This document shows, piece after piece, positions 1-6,300 of a stretch of DNA of 7,018 bases. How positions within the stretch are numbered: position 1 is the first letter of the stretch; each line of letters begins with the position of its first letter. This DNA comes from Candidatus Aminicenantota bacterium (GTDB lineage Bacteria; Acidobacteriota; Aminicenantia; UBA2199). The notes under the pieces are model-generated. The model saw only the letters and a program-made list of their open reading frames with translations. It had not been told where the DNA came from and did not search any database. Both the position numbers and the translations under genes were made by a program. The stretch is taken from positions 1,576,108 through 1,583,125 of the forward strand of contig CP070627.1 in assembly GCA_020355945.1 (NCBI GenBank). Reading direction: 5' to 3'.

Positions 1-525
1 GACATCACGGAAATGCTTTACCCCGGTAAACATAAGGTTAAAATCCGGATGACCGGCGGTTCGGAAATGCCCTTTTCTTTAGCTGTAAATTATTCCAATG
101 AAAAACCTGATTCCAGTAAAGAATGCAAAGTTCGCTTGAAAGTATCTCTTTCTAAAAATAAAGTAACTGAAGGTGAAGCAGCAGAAGTTAATGTAACGGC
201 TACCAATCGTACCAAAGAAGTAATACCTACACCAGTGGCAATTATTGGTATACCCGGCGGGTTGGAAGTACGGCACGATCAACTAAAAGAACTGGTTAAA
301 TCAGGAAAGATCGCTTCTTATGAGGTGCTTGGCCGTGAAGTGGTATTGTATTGGCGCTCCATGAAAGCAGGGCAAAAAATAAGTTTACCAATCAGTGTAA
401 TTGCTGAAATACCTGGCATATACACAGCCCCTGCCAGTCGTGCTTATCTATACTATACAGATGAACACAAACACTGGATTTCACCCATTACAGTAGATAT
501 AAAGCCTGCGGCACAGGGCACCTAA
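1..525 (+). CDS. Alpha-2-macroglobulin family protein, C-terminal end (5' partial)
   Basis: The reading frame is open from base 1 (first residues DITEM) to the TAA at 523-525, so the gene starts upstream of the window and only about 174 C-terminal residues are seen. The visible part is all-beta in character. Counting from the Met at base 13, residues 78-95 contain 'IGIPGGLEVRHDQLKEL', followed by 'GREVVLYWR' and 'PASRAYLYYTDEHKHW' near the end. This is the pattern of the terminal receptor-binding-like domain of large bacterial alpha-2-macroglobulin/MG2-type proteins. From family knowledge, these are very large periplasmic or surface proteins that act as protease traps or envelope-guarding proteins, some with a thioester. 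The thioester and bait regions would lie upstream, so activity cannot be judged here. A GC-rich hairpin element follows the stop codon. The family call is from recognised motifs, not a search. Confidence 0.78.
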   Translation, partial: DITEMLYPGKHKVKIRMTGGSEMPFSLAVNYSNEKPDSSKECKVRLKVSLSKNKVTEGEAAEVNVTATNRTKEVIPTPVAIIGIPGGLEVRHDQLKELVKSGKIASYEVLGREVVLYWRSMKAGQKISLPISVIAEIPGIYTAPASRAYLYYTDEHKHWISPITVDIKPAAQGT

Positions 526-530
526 TTAAT

Positions 531-595
531 GCCTCCGGCGGCCAGGGGGGCGCTTTTTGTAAAAACTGCCCCGTGACGCATCTGGAACCCCCCGC
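531..595. repeat. GC-rich hairpin element after the macroglobulin gene, possible terminator
   Basis: Six bases after the stop codon the sequence changes to GC-rich: a GCCTCCGGCGGCC start, a G6 run (545-550) and a C6 run (588-593). The best local hairpin is 547-572: GGGGCG pairs with TGCCCC (one G-T wobble), then a C-C mismatch, then TTTT/AAAA closing on a TGTA loop. No T-tract follows the stem directly; the nearest is T5 at 602-606, so it is not a textbook intrinsic terminator, though its position suits transcription termination. The 'GCCTCCGGCGGCCAGGGG...CCCCC' layout resembles dispersed intergenic elements known in several bacterial genomes. Only one copy lies in this window, so its repeat nature is inferred. 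Confidence 0.4.
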
Positions 596-631
596 AAAAA
601 CTTTTTATTAAGTTGAAGGCTTCTAAATCCA

Positions 632-660
632 TTGACAGATCGTCATTTCAATGTTATTCT
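632..660 (+). promoter_or_regulatory. Sigma70-type promoter for the TPR-thioredoxin gene
   Basis: A perfect -35 box TTGACA (632-637) is followed by a 17-bp spacer and a -10 box TATTCT (655-660). The -10 is preceded by TGT (652-654), an extended -10 element. Transcription would start near 667, giving a leader of about 120 nt that contains the palindrome at 717-768. A 10-bp perfect palindrome, ACATTAATGT, lies at 674-683 just past the predicted start and might be a regulator site. The core elements are seen directly; activity is inferred. Confidence 0.65.
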
Positions 661-716
661 CTGTATCTAAAAAACATTAATGTCAAAACTTTTATAAAAA
701 AAAATGAAAAAAATTA

Positions 717-768
717 GCCACAGAGGACACAGAGTTTTTTTCTCTGTGCTCTCTGTGATCTCTGTGGC
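717..768. repeat. Imperfect palindrome with 9-bp periodic CACAGAG/CTCTGTG units
   Basis: The left arm (717-734) carries two CACAGAG units, at 719 and 728. A seven-T loop (735-741) follows. The right arm (742-768) carries three CTCTGTG units, at 742, 751 and 760. Each arm has a 9-bp period, and the outer ends GCCACAGAG and CTCTGTGGC are exact reverse complements. This type of sequence is known as an abundant dispersed intergenic palindrome in some environmental bacteria. It would lie in the 5' leader of the following gene, ending 9 bp before the CAGGAG ribosome binding site, and as RNA could fold into a strong hairpin. The right arm has one unit more than the left, so several pairing registers are possible. 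Confidence 0.75.
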
Positions 769-789
769 AAAAAAAAACAGGAGACTTCA

Positions 790-1692
790 ATGAAAAAGAT
801 TGTATTGTTGTTATTGGTTTTTGTATTCTTTGTGTCTTTTATTTTTACGGCACCTCTTTTACTGGAAGAAAAAGAACTTTTAAAGAAAATCGAACAACTG
901 TGCCAAAATAAAGATTATGCAAAGGCACTGGAGGTGATTGATAAAGGACTTACCGGGTTTAGTGAACCGGATAAACTCCTGGCTGAGAAATTTAAGATAC
1001 TGTCAGAACTTAATCGCCGGGAAGAAGCCTTAAAAGCCGCCATTAAACGGGCAGACGCAGCAGAACGTAAATCCCCCTGGCACTGTATCGATATCGTTTC
1101 CATTTGCTTAAAATTAAAGGATAGGGAAATGGCCTTTAAATGGCTGAATAAAGCGGTTGACCGGGGATTTCTCTCTTACAGCGAATTGTATCATGACGAA
1201 TTCAAACCGCTGCACAAAGATAAACGATTTGACCAACTGGTGGAAAAAATCAAAAGTCATATCGGGATTGACAAACCTGCAAAAGATTTTACCATCGAGC
1301 TAATTTCCGGGGAAAAATTTACACTGGCAAATCAAAAAGGAAAAGTCATCCTGGTGGATTTCTGGGCCACCTGGTGCAAACCCTGCGTAAAAGGAATACA
1401 CCACCTAAAAGAATTTTATCCCCACTATAAAGACAAAGGATTCGAGATCATCGGTATCAGCCTTGATTCCAATAAAAAAGATGTGGAAGACTATATTAGC
1501 AAAGAAAAAATTAAGTGGAAAATAGCCTATTCCGGCGATGCCTGGAAAGATGCCACGGCAAGATATTACCATGTCAATTTAATCCCTTCTTACTGGTTGA
1601 TTGACAGGAACGGAATTTTAAGAGACTTTGGTATCCATCTCCGGGATAAGGAAACCATGAAAAAAGCCATTGAAAAACTGGTTGCCTTATAA
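790..1692 (+). CDS. TlpA/ResA-like thioredoxin-fold oxidoreductase with N-terminal helical repeats
   Basis: This encodes a 300-residue exported thiol-disulfide oxidoreductase. Residues 4-20 are strongly hydrophobic after MKK. The Ala21-Pro22 junction is a poor signal-peptidase I site and there is no lipobox, so an uncleaved membrane anchor is plausible. Residues about 28-155 form helical hairpins resembling TPRs ('YAKALEVIDKGL', 'NRREEALKAAIKRA', 'MAFKWLNKAVDRGF'). They end in 'FKPLHKDKRFDQLVEKI', a typical end-of-TPR-group pattern. Residues 160-300 are the thioredoxin fold: 'ILVDFWATWCKPC' with the redox pair C196/C199 of WCKPC, and the cis-Pro region 'NLIPSYWLID' with Pro266. From family knowledge, TlpA/ResA proteins reduce or exchange disulfides outside the cytoplasm, as in cytochrome c maturation. 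The TPR part probably binds a partner, which is inference. The start is set by CAGGAG at 778-783, six bases before ATG. It has its own promoter and no visible operon partner. Confidence 0.88.
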   Translation: MKKIVLLLLVFVFFVSFIFTAPLLLEEKELLKKIEQLCQNKDYAKALEVIDKGLTGFSEPDKLLAEKFKILSELNRREEALKAAIKRADAAERKSPWHCIDIVSICLKLKDREMAFKWLNKAVDRGFLSYSELYHDEFKPLHKDKRFDQLVEKIKSHIGIDKPAKDFTIELISGEKFTLANQKGKVILVDFWATWCKPCVKGIHHLKEFYPHYKDKGFEIIGISLDSNKKDVEDYISKEKIKWKIAYSGDAWKDATARYYHVNLIPSYWLIDRNGILRDFGIHLRDKETMKKAIEKLVAL

Positions 1693-1809
1693 CCTCCCGG
1701 CAGGCTGTCCGAAACCTAAGACAGAGTAACAATCAAGTCAAAAAAAGTGCTATTACGAATAAAAATCAATCTTTTTTATTAAAGGAGCATAGAAAAGTTT
1801 TTTATTTTA

Positions 1810-1818
1810 TGTTATAGT
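1810..1818 (+). promoter_or_regulatory. Possible extended -10 promoter for the secreted six-cysteine protein gene
   Basis: TGT plus TATAGT forms an extended -10 element (TGnTATAnT). It is preceded by an AT-rich stretch similar to that before the strong promoter at 3300-3327: both have AAAAGTTTTTT followed by ATT...TGTTATA. No good -35 box is seen at the expected spacing, which extended -10 promoters often tolerate. Transcription would begin near 1825, giving a leader of about 53 nt. Confidence 0.38.
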
Positions 1819-1864
1819 AAAGAGATGTCTAAAAAATAAGAATTTCGTATAAAATAGTGAGGAT

Positions 1865-1872
1865 AAGGAGGT
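1865..1872 (+). promoter_or_regulatory. Near-perfect Shine-Dalgarno setting the start at 1878
   Basis: AAGGAGGT matches the anti-Shine-Dalgarno consensus over eight bases and lies five bases before ATG at 1878. It is the strongest ribosome binding site in the window and points to efficient translation of the secreted protein. Confidence 0.85.
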
Positions 1873-1877
1873 AAAAG

Positions 1878-3086
1878 ATGAGGGTAGTATTTTTTTCATT
1901 TATGACGTTAGCGTCAATTTGTTTTAGCATTTTGTCAAGTGCAGTTTATGCACAACCCGAAGGCGCGTGGATTGGCCCGGGCCTATATAGTTTTAAGGAT
2001 CCAATGTATCAAGGCTACCGGTTAGATTTTTGCTTAGAATGGGGTTCAAAATGCGGTGAGCCGGCTGCTTCGGCCTGGTGTAAAATGAAAGGATATGATC
2101 GAGCGAACAATTGGAAGAAAGCGACGAATATAGGCTCGATTTCGCCCACTAAAGTTTTCCAAACCGGACAAATTTGCAATCAAGCATCTTGTGACGGTTT
2201 TTCATTTATCGTATGTGACCTACGAGAACAGGGTACATTTTTTGATTTCATAGAAAAGGCCGCGCAAGCGAAATGGACGAATACCTGGCGAGCATTACCA
2301 TTTCCAGGAAACCCTGATGATTCCATAGGCTTCGTGCGTTGCATCGATAATGCTCAATTGGAAGATGACAGGACTTACTGTCGCGTAATACAAACACACC
2401 CCCAATGGCGACAACACGGCAAGATCATTGGTCACTACTCCGACATCACCATCCCCCTGGAGGGTGCCGAGTTTCGGGCTCAGATTGGGTTCCTGAAAGG
2501 GGCAGAAGCCTCGGATGGTGTTTACTTCGAAATCCAGGCTGACTTTCCAGACTATAGAGGTATTTATTTGAAGCGTGAGTATCATAAGAAATACAGCGGA
2601 CACGTGATTAGGGACTTCCGCCAGGACCTCTCCCGATTTCGTGGTAAGACGGGAAAGATTTTCCTTTTTATAGATGCCGGAGAAAAATCAGCGGCATGGG
2701 ATTGGGCGGTATGGGTAAAGCCGCGATTGGTGTCTATGAAGAATAAGGACAAGCGTGCTGCGTTTGTGGGTGGTGCGGTTGGCTCCGGCCGCAGTGGCAA
2801 ACGGCTTGAAAATGCCTTTGGTGGAAAATCAGGCCATCTTTATGGGGACGTTGTTTTGTACCTGGAATTTGCTAATTTAGAGAAGGATTATTCGCTCGAC
2901 ATCGATTCCTATTACAAAAATCAGCGCATGAGCCGCACGCATTTGGGAACAGTAAAGAAAGGCCAGACAGTAGTGTGGCATACACTTTCAAGAACCCAAG
3001 AGGGGTGGTGGAGAGAGAGAGTTCGATTCAACGGCGGCCATTACTTAGGTGACGTCAGGTACAACATATCTAAGATTGGAGAGTGA
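1878..3086 (+). CDS. Secreted protein with six-cysteine domain and jelly-roll-like domain, function unknown
   Basis: This encodes a 402-residue secreted protein. A signal peptide spans residues 1-25 with probable cleavage after VYA, before Gln26. Residues about 43-113 form a compact domain with six cysteines (C52, C59, C68, C100, C105, C113) in the pattern YRLDxC...CGEPAAxxxC...GQIC...CDGFxxIxC. I recognise this from other secreted bacterial proteins but cannot name it; three disulfides are likely. Two more cysteines follow (C155, C168). Residues about 195-287 look like a beta-sandwich/NPCBM-type carbohydrate-binding fold ('FRAQIGFLKGAEASDGVYFE', 'DLSRFRGKTGKIFLFIDAG', 'WDWAVWVKPRL'). Residues about 330-402 are another beta-rich module ending 'GDVRYNISKIGE'. 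No catalytic motif is evident, so a binding or surface role is the most I infer. The gene is monocistronic by layout, with a strong ribosome binding site. Confidence 0.82.
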   Translation: MRVVFFSFMTLASICFSILSSAVYAQPEGAWIGPGLYSFKDPMYQGYRLDFCLEWGSKCGEPAASAWCKMKGYDRANNWKKATNIGSISPTKVFQTGQICNQASCDGFSFIVCDLREQGTFFDFIEKAAQAKWTNTWRALPFPGNPDDSIGFVRCIDNAQLEDDRTYCRVIQTHPQWRQHGKIIGHYSDITIPLEGAEFRAQIGFLKGAEASDGVYFEIQADFPDYRGIYLKREYHKKYSGHVIRDFRQDLSRFRGKTGKIFLFIDAGEKSAAWDWAVWVKPRLVSMKNKDKRAAFVGGAVGSGRSGKRLENAFGGKSGHLYGDVVLYLEFANLEKDYSLDIDSYYKNQRMSRTHLGTVKKGQTVVWHTLSRTQEGWWRERVRFNGGHYLGDVRYNISKIGE

Positions 3087-3237
3087 TAAAGGACGAAAAT
3101 AGCACTTTTCACTTCACAACCGGAAGTCATTACGCTGGTCCATTTCCCGGATTTGTGAACGGTTATTTAATAGATATACCTTTACCCTTTGGCTCTCCCA
3201 GTATTCTTTTCATACACCAGTGTAAAATTTTTTCTAC

Positions 3238-3256
3238 TATGCCATTATTTGGCATA
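3238..3256. promoter_or_regulatory. 19-bp inverted repeat, operator-like
   Basis: TATGCCA (3238-3244) and TGGCATA (3250-3256) are perfect reverse complements around a 5-bp TTATT centre. The right half-site contains five of the six bases of the -35 box of the first promoter (3249-3254), so a dimeric regulator bound here would block RNA polymerase. R-M operons are often controlled by controller proteins or by the methyltransferase itself; no controller gene is visible here, so the binding factor is unknown. Confidence 0.55.
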
Positions 3257-3276
3257 CATAAACAGTAAAATATAAT
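3249..3276 (+). promoter_or_regulatory. First tandem promoter (P1) of the R-M operon
   Basis: The -35 box TTGGCA (3249-3254, one mismatch to TTGACA), a 16-bp spacer and a perfect -10 box TATAAT (3271-3276). The predicted start is near 3283, giving a leader of about 60 nt. The -35 box overlaps the inverted repeat at 3238-3256, which suggests regulation. Confidence 0.55.
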
Positions 3277-3299
3277 GATGAAGGAGAACTATTACTTGA

Positions 3300-3327
3300 T
3301 TGACAAAAGTTTTTTTATTGTTATAAT
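3300..3327 (+). promoter_or_regulatory. Second tandem promoter (P2) of the R-M operon, consensus
   Basis: A perfect -35 box TTGACA (3300-3305), a 16-bp spacer containing a T7 run, and a perfect -10 box TATAAT (3322-3327) extended by TGT (3319-3321). This is the strongest promoter in the window. Transcription would start near 3334, only about 10 nt before the ATG at 3344, so the message would be almost leaderless. Confidence 0.75.
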
Positions 3328-3343
3328 CAACTATATTTGAGAA

Positions 3344-6300
3344 ATGAACAGTCTAAATATTTTGTATGAAGAGCTAGACTTCAAAAACGGCAGCTTGTAT
3401 CCTGTAATGGACAATCCATCTGCCTGCCCAAAAAGCACTGATTGGATAGAGAAAGGCGAATGGCTGGCCGCGGCAAAACGAGCCGGTGCAGAAAAAATTT
3501 TTTTTGTAGATAATAATCCGGCTGCTGTTTTCGCTGAGTGCGGCCCCGGGCTCCAGGAAAAGATCAAGGCATTCAACCGGATATGGTGTCTCGCACGTCC
3601 AAGACTTTTATTTCTCGCATCTCCCGGGGAAATCACTGTTTATGACCTGGCTCAAAAGCCAGTGGATGAAAAAAAAAAAGAGGATTGGAAAAAACTTAAA
3701 CACCTGGATATTCTCCATGACCTCACCAAAGTATCCCGGGAGTTACAAAAGTATCACCGTGACCATGTGGAATCAGGGCGTGTATTTGCCGATCAAAGAT
3801 TTGGCGATCTTAAAAATCGTGCAGACAAAGCACTTATAAGAGATCTAAAGACGGTTCGCCGGGAGTTAATCCATGCCGGACTGTCAAAAGAACGAGTTCG
3901 ATTTGCTCATGCACTAATCGGAAGGTCTATATTTATTCGTTACCTTGAAGATCGCGGCATATTAACAGGAGATTATTTCCTGGAAGCTGCCCGGCAAAAA
4001 GCCGGTTGGACTGATCTAATACGCAATCCTGTCAATAGAAAGGGAGTTGATTTCTCAAATAATAAGACTTATTATCCACGCATACTTGTAGATAAAAGTT
4101 TTACCTATACCTTGTTCAGGAGGCTGGCCCACGATTTTAACGGGGACATGTTCCCTGACGTGGATGAGGAAGAAAAGGTGGTCACCCGGAAGCATCTGAC
4201 GCTAATACAGGATTTGCTGTATGGCGACGCTGGCATTCAGAAAAAGCTCTTTTTCTATTCCTACCGGTTCGATATCGTGCCCCTGGATTTAATCAGTTCT
4301 ATTTATGAAGAATTCTACCTGGAATCGATAATAGATGATGAAAATAATAGTAAAAAGCGCCATTCAGGAGCATACTACACACCTCCTGTTTTGGTTGAGT
4401 TTGTTCTTTCCCGCATCTTGACCCGGGAGGTACTTGAGAAAAGTCCACGAGTACTGGACCCTGCTTGTGGCTCGGGTATTTACCTGGTGGAAGCATTCCG
4501 GCGCATGGTGCGTCACCAATGGTACAAGAAGAAACAGCCCTTGACCTTTGATGAGTTGAAACGCATTCTCAAAGAGCAAATTGCCGGGATCGAGGTCAAC
4601 CAGGAAGCAGCAAAGATAACAGCTTTCAGCCTTTATCTTTCCATGCTTCACTACCTTGAGCCCCCAGCGATTGACCGGCAGATCAAAATGGGAAACAGAC
4701 TGCCCAATCTAGTGGCAACAACCAATCGATCGGCGAACGATCTCCACTGCATCCTTCCGGGACATGCTTTCGATACGGGATTAATTGAGTCAAACCCTTT
4801 TTGGAAAGAACGCTTCGGAGAGGGATGCGCCGATGTAATTGTAGGTAATCCACCCTGGGGAGCACCAGGAAAGAAAGCCGATCAAGAAACCAAAGAACGA
4901 CATAAAAAAATCATTGATTGGTGTAACCGCAATAACAAACCGGTTGGAGATCAAGAACCATCACAGGCCTTCCTGTGGCGTGCATTGGACTTCCTGGAAG
5001 AAAAGGGCAAAGCCGGGATCCTGGTACCTGCCGGTGTACTGTTTAAGCACAATACCACCACATTGAAATTTAGAAGTCAATGGTTTGATCATGTAAAGCT
5101 TGATGAGGTTTTTAATTTTACTCATGTCAGGAAGTTTTTCTTTAAAGGGGCTGCTTCTCCATTTCTCTCTATTTGCTTCAGCAAGGAAAAACAAGAAAAC
5201 AGCCCGGTTAACTATTGGTCGGCAAAACAGTCAATAAATATCAATAAGACACAATCCATAATGCTCTCAAGATACGATATGCATGTTTTGCGTCCTGGAG
5301 ATTTATCCGATATAACCATCTGGAAAGAATTATGGTTCGGTAGAAGATCAGATACGGAACTTCTCCGTCTTCTACAAAGACAAATAAAGCTCGGTCAGTT
5401 TTGTAATCGTAAGGATTCGGGACAGGGTTTCACGGAAGCATCTAAAGATAAAGATGCTAAAGATCTTCAAGACTTTAAGTGTTTAGATATGGGCAGTTTT
5501 TCCAGATATGATTTACTTACATTTTCATCCCCTCCTAAAAAAGTAAAACGTTTGGGGATATTAAGTGCATACGACGGACATCGTCTTTTGGTTCAACGAG
5601 GTATCAAAGAAAAAGCCGCCCCAAAAGGCAGCATCACCGCACGTTATGAAGTAGAGTCATTTTGTTTTTCAAATGCAATTAATGGACTAAAGCTCGAATC
5701 ACCAGGGGAATGGAAGTATAAAACAATTCTCGGAATTATGTGGTCGTCTTTTGCACGATATTTTTTCTTTATGACTTCCTCAAATTGGGGCCTCTGGCAC
5801 CATGAAATTCATCTTGACGACGAGTTGCTTCAACTCCCTATTGTTCTTGATAAATCTAATCCTGCCACAAAAAAGGTTATCTCAATTGTCGATAAACTCC
5901 GCGGCTTCCACCCCCAAAAGCGGGATATCCTTCATCCTGGTGGAATACCCGAAGAAAAAATCGAGGCGCAGCGCAGTGAATGGGAAGCAGAGCTTGATGA
6001 AGCGGTCTTTGACCTCTATGGATTAAACGAAGAAGAAAGGGATTTGATTCGTGATTTCTGCGATGTAACTCTGCCCTTTTTATACAATCCTTTTGACAGC
6101 ATCGGCGCTGTGCCGGTTATAGAAAAAAGCGACTTAAACTGGATTGAAAAATATATACACACATTCTGCCGGCGCTGGAATGTTTACCTTGGAAAAGATG
6201 AAGAGATGCGGGCTGAGGTGCATATCGGCGCTCATGGGAACATGATCGCTGTAGAGTTTTTCCCATCAGATAAAGGGGACCCCTGGGACCTTGATCCCAA

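Larger units (their letters stand above)
1693..1877. other. Intergenic region between the thioredoxin and six-cysteine genes
   Basis: No gene is supported here. After the thioredoxin stop there is a 5-bp inverted repeat, CTGTC (1705-1709) and GACAG (1720-1724), with no T-tract. An A/T-only pairing AAAAAAG (1741-1747) with CTTTTTT (1771-1777) has a 23-base loop. Neither is a convincing terminator. The second half is very AT-rich and holds the candidate promoter at 1810-1818. A second -10-like TATAAA lies at 1848-1853 without a matching -35. Confidence 0.5.
3087..3343. other. Regulatory intergenic region upstream of the R-M operon
   Basis: No convincing gene lies here. A GTG at 3083 opens 61 codons to 3268, but its composition and lack of a usable ribosome binding site argue against it. 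No clear intrinsic terminator for the upstream gene is seen; GAAAA (3095-3099) and TTTTC (3106-3110) make only a weak stem. The right-hand 110 bp hold an inverted repeat, two tandem promoters and a short potential leader ORF ending at 3340. Confidence 0.6.

Noticed and set aside
717..768. CRISPR-like array because of regularly spaced CTCTGTG units.
   Set aside because: The units are 7 bp on a 9-bp period with no spacers and are arranged as two inverted arms, which is a palindrome and not a CRISPR.
704..793. A 29-codon frame (starting MKKISHRGHR) through the palindrome, with its TGA overlapping the ATG at 790.
   Set aside because: It is the translation of the dispersed palindrome itself (repeated Ser-Val/His-Arg units). 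There is no ribosome binding site, only an A-run upstream. The ATGA overlap is probably chance.
1705..1724. CTGTC-N10-GACAG inverted repeat as a terminator of the thioredoxin gene.
   Set aside because: The stem is only five base pairs with a ten-base loop and no T-tract follows, so the evidence is too weak.
1821..1840. ATGTCTAAAAAATAA (from 1825) as a mini-gene after the 1810-1818 promoter.
   Set aside because: It has only four codons and would start at the predicted transcription start; nothing supports translation.
3083..3268. A 61-codon GTG-started frame overlapping the end of the six-cysteine gene by GTGA.
   Set aside because: There is no properly spaced Shine-Dalgarno, no recognisable domain, and an odd composition. 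Its end lies within the P1 promoter region, so it reads as non-coding sequence.
3344..3676. A nuclease domain in the N-terminal 110 residues of the methyltransferase.
   Set aside because: The region alternates strands and helices ('KIFFVDNNPAAVF', 'LLFLASPGEITVYDL') but shows no D...(D/E)xK arrangement, so it cannot be claimed from the sequence alone.
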